Positions 36,601 through 45,692 of a DNA stretch of 64,000 nt are shown here, one piece after another. The number at the start of each line of letters is the position of its first letter. Position 1 is the first letter of the stretch. The notes beneath the pieces were generated by a model. That model was not told where the DNA came from and searched no databases. It saw only the letters and a program-made list of their open reading frames with translations. Source of the stretch: Alteromonas portus (GTDB taxonomy: Bacteria > Pseudomonadota > Gammaproteobacteria > Enterobacterales > Alteromonadaceae); the NCBI RefSeq assembly GCF_005117025.1, contig NZ_SWCO01000012.1:1-64000 (forward strand). The letters run 5' to 3'. The position numbers were made by a program, and so were the translations under genes.

Positions 36601-37431
36601 TTACTCGGTGAGCCCCGCTTTAATCACGTCATTTGCTGCTAACTTGGCCAGAATAGACTTAGGTAACACTTTATTTGCCCAATACCCAGCTTTTGCCTTA
36701 GTGCCCGTCATTACCATGCACTTTCCTTTTTTAATTGCCTTAACAATGTCATTGGCAACCACATTGGGTGGCGAACCGTCATTTTGATACTTAGCATTTA
36801 AATTGGCGATTTGCTTAGCTGTAAACGTTAAATGTCCGGTAGGCAATAAATTAGTATTGATTAAACCAGGATGCACACTCATGACCTTTATATTGCTATA
36901 TTCAAGCGCAAGCTCTGTTCTAATTGCATCTGTGAAACCTTCAACGGCCCACTTTGAAGCGACGTATGCAGATTGAAAAGGAAATGGTGTTTTTGAAGCT
37001 ATAGATGACATATTTACCAGATAACTAGGGGACTGTTTCGACCGCATTTTATCTAGAAACAACTGGCAACCATTCACTACTCCCATGATATTGACCTGAA
37101 TGGTTTTATTCCAAGTAGCCTCAGTAGTCTCTTCTAATCTTGACAAAAATGCCACACCCGCATTGTTAAAAACAATATCTGGGCAACCGTGCTTGTGAAT
37201 AATATTTTCTACTAGGTTTGAGTATGCGTTTCTATCTACTACATTTAACTCATAGGTATAAATGACTTGGTTTAATTGAGAAACCTCGTTTGCTAAAATA
37301 TTCAACCCTTCTATATTAATATCAGTAGCGATAATACGGCATCCTTCTTTTGCAAACGCGATACAAGTTTCAAAACCAATTCCAGAACCAGCGCCAGTGA
37401 TAAACACCAATTTGTTCTTCAAATCTTTCAT
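36601..37431 (-). CDS. short-chain dehydrogenase/reductase
   Basis: A 276-residue classical SDR. NAD(P) motif TGAGSGIG (about 13-20), NNAG, catalytic Ser in VNMSSIAS and the YVASK motif (Tyr and Lys). Asp after the second strand (ATDINIEG) suggests preference for NAD. The C-terminal extension of about 40 residues resembles SDRs acting on hydrophobic substrates. It starts 5 bases after the haem/Vgb-like gene, so the two are one transcript. Confidence 0.88.
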   Translation of the reverse strand: MKDLKNKLVFITGAGSGIGFETCIAFAKEGCRIIATDINIEGLNILANEVSQLNQVIYTYELNVVDRNAYSNLVENIIHKHGCPDIVFNNAGVAFLSRLEETTEATWNKTIQVNIMGVVNGCQLFLDKMRSKQSPSYLVNMSSIASKTPFPFQSAYVASKWAVEGFTDAIRTELALEYSNIKVMSVHPGLINTNLLPTGHLTFTAKQIANLNAKYQNDGSPPNVVANDIVKAIKKGKCMVMTGTKAKAGYWANKVLPKSILAKLAANDVIKAGLTE

Positions 37432-37436
37432 AAAAG

Positions 37437-39317
37437 TTATTCCCCTACATTTTTTGAGATTTGCTCGAACTTTTCGGGCTTAGCGATTGCCCTTCCTTCT
37501 GGATTTATACAAAAGAATGCAGGCAAGCCATCTTCATGAGCATAGGCAGGTAAATTGGAGTTACTGGTACAAACTTGACCGTCTTTGGTGAATTCAAAAT
37601 CTCTAAACCAAACGACTCGACTAGGCATCGGATAAGATATAAACCTTTCTTCTTTAGGGATATATCTAAGTACCCGATCTGAATTATTAGCTGCAATCCA
37701 AATATCTCCAGTATGCTCATGAACATTTAGAGCATAAGGAACTTCATATTCGTTTTTTGATAGCAGCGGTAATTGGATGTTTTCAAACTGTTTTGTTGAA
37801 GGATCAAAGCGCATTAGAACACCTTCATCAAAAGAAGGAATCCAAAGGATACCATCTTTATCAAAGCGCATTCGTCTAGGCCCTTTGTATGGCGTTTCAT
37901 ATTCCGTTATTTCTAGTGTTTCAGGATCGATATGACCAATTTTGTTATCTAGTAGCTTTGCATACCACACACCACCATCCGTTGGATGGATATCAATACC
38001 ATATGGCCAGTTAAAGATTTGGCGGCCACCATCTAGAGTTTTATGGTGAGAAAGCGCTATCTGATAATTTTCTTTAGGCCAGTTAGAAGCTATCTTTAAT
38101 ACAGTTCCCATAAACATATCCGTCATCCATTTTAAGAAGCCATTTGACGGCAATTTTATTTCAGTAAACTCTTCTTCATCTGTATCAAATTTCAGTACCA
38201 TGTTAGAGCCAAGTACAGTAAACCAAACATCATTATTTTTATCTTTTCGGATGGTGTGAGAGTAGATCCCTTTTCGCCATAAAAAGCCTCTCGGGATAGG
38301 GTAAAGTTGCCATTGTTTTGTATCAGGATGAAAGCTAATTAGTACACTAGATAATGCGGCGGTAAAGAACATACGACCATCGTCGATTTGTACACCACTA
38401 TGAGGGCCATGGTGACCTGTAAATATCCCTATGGGTAGTTGAGCCCCCTCAAAGTTACCTCCCTCTGGCAAATCCTCCGTTCCAGGAATCTTATGTAAAG
38501 TCACTTTATCTGTAACACGGTCTAACTCATAAATGGTATCGCTTCCTTCATCAATACCGTATAAATTACCGTTCTCCCCAACAATAGTATCGTGCAAAAA
38601 TGACATAGGAGTCGCTACTAGCCATTCATGAATAGTGGCTTGAGCTAACTCTGGTGAGTAATCTAGTGTTTGAATAACTTCAACAGGTGAGCCGTCAAAA
38701 CCATCAAACAACAGGTCCTTTATTTTGTGATGCTCTTCCTCTGTAATAAACGCGCCATATCCTTCCATTCTTTTTATACTCATACTCCAAGCATCTTTAT
38801 TCCTTGGAACACGTGTAATAGAATTACCCAATTGATGACAGTAATTACATTGGCTAATAACAGCTCCACGCGTTTCTTCGTCATCTAATTTTAGCTTAGT
38901 CACATGAGCAGAGGCGGGTAAAGAATCTGAGACTTCCTGAGCTGACTCCATCTTTTCCAAAATAATCAGCTGCTCGGCTACAGTATTTTCGTTCAACTCT
39001 AGTGGCAAGTTGTTATCTCTGTAATATGGGCTCCGACCTCTGAGCGTTGTCTTTCCAACAAAGTCCGTTTGCAACTTAAAATATCCTGTGTGGTCAGTGT
39101 ATGTGCTAAGTTTTTGAGTTCGTTCTTCATTCCACAAACTAACAATTGCACCCGCAATGACTTGTTGGCCTTCGGTCATAACGCGACCAGATATTTCTGC
39201 AGCATAAGAGCTAAAGCTGACCAAATTTGTATAAGTAATAATTAGAGCTGCGAGCAGTAAATTCTTATGAGAGTAGAAGCACGAAACATTTTTTGTGTGA
39301 TTAATTTTACAGTCCAT
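37437..39317 (-). CDS. periplasmic haem-c protein with CarboxypepD-reg and Vgb/NHL-like propeller
   Basis: A 626-residue exported protein with a long signal peptide (about 1-40, cleavage near SYAA). A carboxypeptidase-regulatory-like domain follows (about 42-120; ISGRVMTEGQQVIAGAIVSLW). A haem-binding CNYCH motif (157-161) sits in a short cytochrome-like segment. The rest (about 220-610) is a repeated propeller with WFT, WIPSF, DIWIA and similar blade ends, like virginiamycin-B-lyase/streptogramin-lyase proteins. One haem next to a propeller suggests an oxidoreductase or electron-accepting sensor. The substrate is unknown. First gene of the pair with the SDR. Confidence 0.8.
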   Translation of the reverse strand: MDCKINHTKNVSCFYSHKNLLLAALIITYTNLVSFSSYAAEISGRVMTEGQQVIAGAIVSLWNEERTQKLSTYTDHTGYFKLQTDFVGKTTLRGRSPYYRDNNLPLELNENTVAEQLIILEKMESAQEVSDSLPASAHVTKLKLDDEETRGAVISQCNYCHQLGNSITRVPRNKDAWSMSIKRMEGYGAFITEEEHHKIKDLLFDGFDGSPVEVIQTLDYSPELAQATIHEWLVATPMSFLHDTIVGENGNLYGIDEGSDTIYELDRVTDKVTLHKIPGTEDLPEGGNFEGAQLPIGIFTGHHGPHSGVQIDDGRMFFTAALSSVLISFHPDTKQWQLYPIPRGFLWRKGIYSHTIRKDKNNDVWFTVLGSNMVLKFDTDEEEFTEIKLPSNGFLKWMTDMFMGTVLKIASNWPKENYQIALSHHKTLDGGRQIFNWPYGIDIHPTDGGVWYAKLLDNKIGHIDPETLEITEYETPYKGPRRMRFDKDGILWIPSFDEGVLMRFDPSTKQFENIQLPLLSKNEYEVPYALNVHEHTGDIWIAANNSDRVLRYIPKEERFISYPMPSRVVWFRDFEFTKDGQVCTSNSNLPAYAHEDGLPAFFCINPEGRAIAKPEKFEQISKNVGE

Positions 39318-39790
39318 CTTCGGTCCATGTTAATTATTTGTGATAAAAATTAACAAATTAAAAATTGAGTAATTTGATTTATCGCGCAAAATTTTTGATT
39401 ATTTACGTGAATTGATAATATAACCTTCGATGTACTTGATCTCGGGCTGAGTTAATTCGCCATACAAGAACTCAGTTTTATCGCAAAAATTTTTTTCTTA
39501 ACACCCAAATAATTATTCATACAATCCGAAGCAATAGCGGCACTTATTCGGCAAGAGGATGTGTTTTTTCCCTACGCCCCTTTACCAAAAAAAGACTGCC
39601 TAGAAAGCGATAGCGCACAAGGGGCAGTATAGAGAATGCAGCGGCGGCAATTCTAATACATGCATCGATATTACCAGGTGAATCTACGACAGGGTAAGAG
39701 AAGCCAAAACTTGAGATGCACTGTACTCAGTACCCCGTTGTTGAAGCGGCCCCCTTACTCCCCTAAAAATGTTAGACACGAATGTCTTTA
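39318..39790. other. non-coding region
   Basis: About 470 bases between divergent genes. There are promoter-like AT tracts near 39340-39400 and no convincing ORF. A short minus-strand frame (about 39405-39490) has no start codon. The right end leads into the AbiEi operator. Confidence 0.4.
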
Positions 39791-39845
39791 TTGTTCATTA
39801 AATATCAATGTTCAAAAAAAGTGAACAGTTAAAAATAATGAACAA
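39791..39845. promoter_or_regulatory. long inverted repeat, probable AbiEi autoregulatory operator
   Basis: Two 24-base arms, TTGTTCATTA-n8-TGTTCA (39791-39814) and its inverted partner (39822-39845), face each other across 7 bases. The last base abuts the AbiEi ATG. The inner TGTTCA/TGAACA and outer TTGTTCATTA/TAATGAACAA parts match exactly; the middles differ. AbiEi of Streptococcus and Mycobacterium represses its operon through inverted repeats, so this is a likely operator. Confidence 0.65.
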
Positions 39846-40877
39846 ATGGATAACTTACTAGCTGAAGCTGCGAAACTGTTAGCCGCAAATACCAAGCTAA
39901 ATGTCACTTATACGCATCACAATGCCCGAAATACTGAGGAAACGGACGGACAACTGACGATCACTCACGGAAACCAGAAACATACTTGGTGTGTGGAAGA
40001 AAAGGAGGGGCTTACTCGCCACAGACTACACAAGCTTCAACTAGAAAAAATAGTTTTTAACAACAAAAAAACACTTATAGTCACAACCTATATCAATGAG
40101 AACATTGCCGAGCTTTGCCAGGAATTGCAAATCGATTATCTCGATCTGGCAGGTAATGCACACCTCAACATACCTCCCTTTTATATTGATATCAGAGGCA
40201 AGAAACCACCTAAAGAGCATCAAATACAATATGCGAGAAAGCTAACAGGAAAAGCGTTTCAACCTAAAGGCATGAAACTGGTCATGATGTTGTTATTGAA
40301 GCCTGAGCTTGTTAATCAGCCAATGCGGGTACTTGCGGAGCAAGCTGAAATTGCTTTAGGCACGGTAAAACAAGTTTTAGATGACCTTAAGCAACTCACA
40401 TTTGTTCTCGAAAAAGGAAAAAAGGGATTCGTCCTCAACGAAAAAGATCTGCTTCTAACGCGATGGCTGGACGCTTATCCACACAACATGGAAGCAAAAC
40501 TGGAGCAAAAGCTATATGTGCCTCAGAATATAGAGCAGCTTCGTAACGCACCACTAGTTAAGTACGGAGCACTCTGGGGCGGAGAGGTCGCCGCTGATGC
40601 CTATACTCATTACCTTACCCCCAAAACATATCAAATATATGCTGATACTGAAGCACATAAAGCCCTATTAAAAACGTTCAGGCTACGCCGATTACGTGCT
40701 GAAGAGACAGACGTTAATATACTGAAAATTGTAGAGCCGCCTGTGGGAATCGATAAAATTAGGGGTGAGTTACCTGGCTATATCGCACCATTGCTAGTCT
40801 ATGCTGAACTACTCAACAGCGATGACCCTCGCAACCTTGAAACTGCCAAAAGGATCTACCATGACCACCTCGCTTGA
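39846..40877 (+). CDS. AbiEi-family antitoxin (type IV TA)
   Basis: A 343-residue protein reading as an AbiEi-type antitoxin/transcription factor. A restriction-endonuclease-like N-terminal half (YLDLAGNAHL, FYIDIRGKKP) is followed by a winged-helix (MRVLAEQAEIALGTVKQVLDDL, about 158-180) and a C-terminal domain. AbiEi represses its own operon and neutralises AbiEii without binding it. No ribosome site is evident, and the ATG lies at the edge of the operator. It overlaps the toxin gene by 17 bases. Complete. Confidence 0.82.
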   Translation: MDNLLAEAAKLLAANTKLNVTYTHHNARNTEETDGQLTITHGNQKHTWCVEEKEGLTRHRLHKLQLEKIVFNNKKTLIVTTYINENIAELCQELQIDYLDLAGNAHLNIPPFYIDIRGKKPPKEHQIQYARKLTGKAFQPKGMKLVMMLLLKPELVNQPMRVLAEQAEIALGTVKQVLDDLKQLTFVLEKGKKGFVLNEKDLLLTRWLDAYPHNMEAKLEQKLYVPQNIEQLRNAPLVKYGALWGGEVAADAYTHYLTPKTYQIYADTEAHKALLKTFRLRRLRAEETDVNILKIVEPPVGIDKIRGELPGYIAPLLVYAELLNSDDPRNLETAKRIYHDHLA

Positions 40878-41316
40878 TGTATCCGAAAAACTGCCCAAAG
40901 GGCTTGTCGAGGTATATAGTCAAATTCACGGTATTGCCGAAGAGCTACGTGTGCCGTTGCTAATTGTAGGGGCTACTGCACGGGATATTATCTTAGTTCA
41001 CGGCTATAACGCTGCTATCGAGCGCGGTACGAAAGATGTGGACTTTGGTATCGAAGTGCAGAATTGGGCGCATTACGAAGTGTTACGAACTGCACTGATA
41101 GAAGCGGGATTTACACCGCACTCGAAGAAGGCACATCAACTAGACACGACTGACAGTGACGGCTTGCCTTGGGAAATCGACTTGATCCCGTTTGGTGGGG
41201 TCAGTGACGATAACGACCAGATCGCTTGGCCGCCAAAACAAGATTTTGTTATGAGCGTGCTAGGGTTCGATGAAGTCTATCAAAACGCATGGGACGTTAC
41301 CCTGTCAAAAGGTTGA
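40861..41316 (+). pseudogene. AbiEii-type nucleotidyltransferase toxin, 3' truncated
   Basis: A 151-residue reading with the nucleotidyltransferase core: IVGATARDIIL (G-x-S/T-like motif) and TKDVDFGIE (D-x-D) early, then LPWEIDLIPFGG (third acidic residue). Homologues I recall run to roughly 260 residues with a helical C-terminus; here the frame ends at WDVTLSKG. All three acidic residues remain, so weak activity is possible, but the C-terminal domain is gone. After the stop, other frames show unrelated short open stretches, then site C. It was probably cut when the island end formed. Confidence 0.65.
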
Positions 41317-41836
41317 TATAACAAAGTACACTGTCGCAGGTTATGAAGAAGCCGACATACTCATAGAGATTATAAAAGATAGGCTAAATGGAGTATAAAA
41401 CCATCGGTTGTTTCTGGATATTTCCGTCAATATTCTTACACTGAGGAACACAATAAGAATACAACGAATGTCACTTTTTACCGAAATCCCCATATATATC
41501 AAGGCGTTTTAAAATTAGGCGTAACTATCCAACATTGGAGCGACAGTGAATTTGCGGTTGATAGACTTTACAGCAGTATTCAATGTGAACCTTTATTTCG
41601 TGTACTCAAAACTAATCCAATAGATGAAAACCCTTTGGGTATTCATCTCTTCAACTCCTTACTGCACTCTCTTTGGCGTAACGGCCTTCAACAAGAAGTA
41701 ATTTGGCGGGATTATAGCATTTGGGTAGGCAGAGGAGAAACCAAACTACTTTTTAAAAAGGGACTTTGCCAGTCGCGGTCTGCCACACCTTTGTAACAGA
41801 CCGTAGTTTTACATAGGTAGATTTCTATGTTTGATT
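41317..41836. other. junction region at the end of island 2
   Basis: No complete gene. One frame is open from about 41383 to 41796 on the plus strand (reading FRQYSYTEEHNKN..., then IHLFNSLLHSLW), but it has no start codon and crosses site C in antisense to the dusA fragment. It may be a remnant or chance. A weak hairpin CGGTCTG/CAGACCG lies at 41776-41803. The right end leads to the permease stop. Confidence 0.4.
41528..41551. repeat. att site C (partial dusA 5' end)
   Basis: Read on the minus strand, about 41520-41571 encodes KSINRKFTVAPMLD, a third DusA N-terminus. Thirteen of these codons match the intact gene or are conservative changes. It shares CATTGGAGCGACAG with site B. It probably holds the original chromosomal 5' end of dusA, displaced by the islands. 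Confidence 0.7.
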
Positions 41837-43234
41837 TTAGCTAGTTTCAAGCTCAGCTTCAGCACTAGAGAGCATTGCGAACTCTTCTTCAGCCGATCCG
41901 GCCACTAAGTGATGCTTGGCATAGAAAATATAATAGAGACCTCCTGCGAGAAACAAACCTGCAGTGAGGAAAAATGCTTTAGGGTCGAATGCATATACTC
42001 CAGTCAGTGCAATCAGCGACAGGACTAAAGCAATTGCAGAGGTGACTATGCCGCCCGGAGTTCTATACGGACGCGCCATGAGAGGTTGTTTAATTCGTAA
42101 AAGGATATGGCTAAGCGCCATCAGCGCATAAGAAATCGTTGCTCCAACCACAGCCATAGCAAGGATCAGATCTCCTTCACCACTAAGCGAAACTAAAAAA
42201 CCAAAAACTCCAGGAACCACCAACGCCCGCACTGGTGATTTATTTCTATTAGTGAGAGACAAACTCTGTGGCAAGTAGCCTGCTCGTGAAAGGGCAAAAA
42301 CCAATCGGCTATACCCATATATGATTGAGAAAAATGACGCAACGAGCCCAGCTAAACCCAGTACGTTAACAAAGGTAGCTAAGTGACTAAAACCTTCAAT
42401 ATTCAGTGCATCTACTAAGGGAACAGCACTGCTACCAATGACTTCTGCTCCTACCGCACCGGCGAGAAGCACAACTACAATTATGGCAGTGACTAACAAA
42501 AACACCATAGCTCCGATAATACCTTTTGGCACATCGCGCTGAGGGTCCTTAGCCTCTTCAGCGGCTAGCGGCACACCCTCAACAGCCAAAAAGAGCCACA
42601 TAGCAAAGGGTAAAGCTGCCTAAACACCATACCAACCAAAAGGTAAAAAGCGGTCTGTATTATTGGCGCTTGAAGTAATATCGAACAAATTTGTCGCATC
42701 AAATGACGGTAAAAGTGCCGCGCCTGTCACCAATATGGCCACCACTGCAAGTATACTTATTACCATCATGACTTTGAGTGCTTCCCCTACTCCCTTGCAG
42801 TGAATACCAATAAAAACTGCATAAAATGCCGCATAAATCAGGGGGCCATCTACACCGAGCAACTCGTTAACCGCAGCGCCTATAAAAATGACGATAGCCG
42901 CAGGAGCGAGCGCATATTCAATCAATACTGCCAAGCCGGTAAAGAAGCCACCGGCGGGTCCCATTGCCTGACGAGCAAAGCTATACCCCCCTCCCGCAGC
43001 GGGAATAGACGATGACATTTCCGCCAACGAGAGTACTAATGTTAAGTACATTATCGCCATGGCAATAGCAGCAATAACAAAGCCGCCCCATCCTGCCTGA
43101 CCGATACCAAAATTCCATCCCGCAAAATCTCCGGAAATCACATAAGATACTCCCAACCCCGCAAGCATTAACCAGCCAGCAGTGCCTCGTTTTAGTTGTC
43201 GTTTGGCAAGATATGTTGATTGTTCAGACATCAT
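41837..43234 (-). pseudogene. eat: ethanolamine permease, interrupted by one in-frame amber codon
   Basis: An APC-superfamily transporter of about 465 codons with twelve hydrophobic segments. It reads as ethanolamine permease (FAGWNFGIGQAGWGGF, AMWLFLAVEGVPLAAEEAKDP). The reading is cut by TAG at 42620-42622 between GWYGV and AALPFAMWL, with no frame change. A single G-to-A change of a TGG Trp codon explains it. The 204-residue front and 260-residue back are otherwise intact. The start overlaps the eutC stop by 4 bases. A sequencing error or very recent mutation is possible. Confidence 0.85.
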
Positions 43235-44130
43235 TTTTCCTGTGTGTAATTTGGTGCAGCAACTAAAAAGCTAGAGCCATTTGAGTGGTTTAATGTGACG
43301 TCGCTATCAAGTGTTGATGAGCGATCTTTTAAATTCACGCCGGTTAACTTCCTTCTGCGTGCTTCTCTCATTAGATAAAAAGCCTTTTGGCATGCTTCGG
43401 GATAGTTAAGTCCTTGTGGGCGTATATTCGATATGCAATTGCGAGATGAATCTCGAGCCCCTCTTTGGGCCCCCCATGTTAAGTACATTCCCATACTGTC
43501 GGGCGAACTAAGTCCTGGCCGTTCACCAAGTAATGTCACTACAAGTGAAGCATTTAAACACTCTGCTACATCATCGCCCACCGCCACCCGACCTTGGCTA
43601 ACTACTATGATGGGGGCTACGCTCCAACTCACCTCATCTTCACTTAGTAACGTTAGTAAGCCTTCAATCACGGGTTGTGCATGCCGACGTACCGCAGTAG
43701 CAGATAGTCCATCAGCGACAACAATTACTAGGTCAAATGTGGTTTCAGTTTCCGAGCAAAAATTGCGCAATGTCTCCCAACTGCTTTCGCTGAGTTGGCG
43801 ACCTTTGTCAGGCCGTTGTAAGTAGTCAAAGCGGTCGAGTGCTCTACTATTAACGGCCATTGGCTTGCCTGAAATACGACGACTGATAATCGTACTGTCT
43901 CGAAAATTGGTTAAAAGTGTTGGGATATCCAATGCACTGTGTACCGCATCAATTGCGCGGGCGTGATCCAGCTGAAAAGACAGCATTTGTTTAGTTGGAA
44001 TACTGGTGCCTGCTCGTCCTAGTGCGATGCGAGCTGAGGTAAAAGTTTTTAGTTTTTGCCATGGGTTTTCATGAGTGACTTTATCTTCATCTCGCTTATC
44101 TAAACTCTCTTTTCCACCGTTTTTTTTCAT
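43231..44130 (-). CDS. eutC: ethanolamine ammonia-lyase small subunit EutC
   Basis: A 299-residue subunit that with EutB binds adenosylcobalamin and splits ethanolamine into acetaldehyde and ammonia. Typical stretches are ARIALGRAGTSIPT, FDLVIVVADGLSATAV and GERPGLSSPDSMGMYLTWG. The N-terminal 25 residues are charged and variable. It lies 8 bases after eutB and overlaps the permease start. No microcompartment signal can be asserted. Confidence 0.95.
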   Translation of the reverse strand: MKKNGGKESLDKRDEDKVTHENPWQKLKTFTSARIALGRAGTSIPTKQMLSFQLDHARAIDAVHSALDIPTLLTNFRDSTIISRRISGKPMAVNSRALDRFDYLQRPDKGRQLSESSWETLRNFCSETETTFDLVIVVADGLSATAVRRHAQPVIEGLLTLLSEDEVSWSVAPIIVVSQGRVAVGDDVAECLNASLVVTLLGERPGLSSPDSMGMYLTWGAQRGARDSSRNCISNIRPQGLNYPEACQKAFYLMREARRRKLTGVNLKDRSSTLDSDVTLNHSNGSSFLVAAPNYTQEK

Positions 44131-44138
44131 AAACTTTT

Positions 44139-45533
44139 CTATCCTAAATGGGCCAATGAATGCACCAGAGGAGAGCGGTTACTGTTGCTCAGCCTAACTT
44201 CATCTACACTGTCAAAAATCTGCATTTTAGTAAGCCACTGCTCGAACTCAGGCGCAGGCTTCAGCCCCAGAACTTTGCGTGCGTAAAGTGCATCGTGAAA
44301 AGAGGTGGTTTGATAATTGAGCATAATGTCGTCAGAACCCGGAATGCCCATAATGAAAGAACACCCGGCGGTTCCAAGCAGGGTCAGAAGATTATCCATA
44401 TCATTTTGATCGGCATACGCATGGTTGGTATAGCAAATGTCACACCCCATAGGCAGCCCAAGTAGTTTTGCGCAGAAATGATCTTCCAAACCTGCACGAA
44501 TAATTTGCTTACCATCAAAGAGGTATTCAGGCCCGATAAACCCCACAACGGTATTAACTAAAAGAGGGTTGAACTTGCGCGCTACTGCATAAGCTCTAGC
44601 TTCGCAAGTTTGCTGATCAACACCATGAAATGCATCTGCCGATAACGCAGTACCCTGGCCTGTTTCAAAGTACATTGCATTATTGCCCACCGTGCCACGT
44701 TTGAGTGATTGAGCAGCATCAAACGCCTCTTGCAATATAGAGAGGTTTACGCCAAAGGTGTCGTTTGTCCCCTGAGTACCGCCTATGGACTGGAAAACTA
44801 AATCGACTGGTGCTCCAAGTTCAATCGCTTCGATAGTGTTCGTAACGTGAGTGAGTACGCAAGACTGGGTAGGAATTTCATAGTGATTAATGACGTCGTC
44901 CATTAACTTTAATAGGCGAACAGCTTGCGGAACATTGTCAGTTGCGGGATTAATACCAATGACAGCGTCACCGTTGCCATACATTAAACCATCAAAAATT
45001 GTCGCTGCTATACCATTCTCAGAATCAGTAGGATGGTTAGGCTGTAGCCTTGTCGATAGTCTACCTGGCAGGCCAATAGTATTGCGAAATGCGCTTTTTA
45101 CATGACACTTCTGCGCTACTAGAATTAAGTCTTGGTTTCGCATAATCTTGCTAACTGCTGCTACCATCTCAGGTGTTAAGCCGTGGCGAATAGACGCTAA
45201 TGTACTGGGGGTCACAACATCTGAAAGTAACCAGTTTCTAAAGTCTCCAACTGTTAAATGACTAATTGGAGCAAATGCAAGTTTATCGTGGCTATCAATG
45301 ATCAATCGCGTAATTTCGTCCATCTCATATGGAATTACGACCTCATTTAAAAAAGTTGAAAGGGGTAAATCTGCCAAGGTCATTTGTGCAACTATGCGCT
45401 CCTCAGCACTTGAGGCTGCGACACCTGCCAGTTGGTCACCAGAGCGTTCTGGTGTTGCTTTAGCCATTAAATCTGCCAACGATGAAAAATGGTAAATTTT
45501 TGTCCCCTGCTGGCGTTTAAAACGTGCGGTCAT
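44139..45533 (-). CDS. eutB: ethanolamine ammonia-lyase large subunit EutB
   Basis: A 464-residue catalytic TIM-barrel subunit. Characteristic sequences are NTIGLPGRLSTRLQPNHPTD, GDAVIGINPATDN and FETGQGTALSADAFHG. The frame is open further upstream to 45581, but the ATG at 45533 with GAGAA upstream gives the usual N-terminus (MTARFKRQ). First gene of eutB-eutC-permease, divergent from an AraC regulator. Microcompartment, EutA and dehydrogenase genes are absent here, so acetaldehyde is handled elsewhere. Confidence 0.95.
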   Translation of the reverse strand: MTARFKRQQGTKIYHFSSLADLMAKATPERSGDQLAGVAASSAEERIVAQMTLADLPLSTFLNEVVIPYEMDEITRLIIDSHDKLAFAPISHLTVGDFRNWLLSDVVTPSTLASIRHGLTPEMVAAVSKIMRNQDLILVAQKCHVKSAFRNTIGLPGRLSTRLQPNHPTDSENGIAATIFDGLMYGNGDAVIGINPATDNVPQAVRLLKLMDDVINHYEIPTQSCVLTHVTNTIEAIELGAPVDLVFQSIGGTQGTNDTFGVNLSILQEAFDAAQSLKRGTVGNNAMYFETGQGTALSADAFHGVDQQTCEARAYAVARKFNPLLVNTVVGFIGPEYLFDGKQIIRAGLEDHFCAKLLGLPMGCDICYTNHAYADQNDMDNLLTLLGTAGCSFIMGIPGSDDIMLNYQTTSFHDALYARKVLGLKPAPEFEQWLTKMQIFDSVDEVRLSNSNRSPLVHSLAHLG

Positions 45534-45692
45534 AATAGTTCTCAATTTCCACTTACTGGTGCGCTGCTTGCTACACCTCATTAAACTAAATCTTGCGAAA
45601 TGCGAACCAACGGAATATCAATAATCGGCATAATCAATACATGAGTAAAAACAAGGTGTTGGCATACACCGCACATTATTAGGGCAAAACAG

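Larger units (their letters stand above)
29466..41546. mobile_element. dusA-integrated island 2, about 12 kb, degraded
   Basis: Bounded by partial dusA 5' ends at sites B and C. At the dusA-proximal end it has its own integrase start (29691), cut off by an IS30-family element. It then carries an integron-type cassette, an AraC-led metabolic cluster and an AbiE-type pair. Loss of the integrase and of the toxin 3' end suggests it is fixed and decaying. The order integrase-near-dusA matches island 1, as expected for tandem insertion at one target. Confidence 0.7.

Noticed and set aside
39405..39490. Minus-strand frame reading FLYGELTQPEIKYIEGYI
   Set aside because: Short, without a start codon or ribosome site, and a stop lies just upstream in frame. 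At most a relic.
41776..41803. Hairpin CGGTCTG/CAGACCG as terminator of the permease gene
   Set aside because: No T run on the minus strand, so it would not end that transcript efficiently.
42620..42622. Programmed read-through or selenocysteine-like recoding in the permease
   Set aside because: The codon is TAG at a Trp position and no stimulating structure is apparent; a plain nonsense mutation is simpler.
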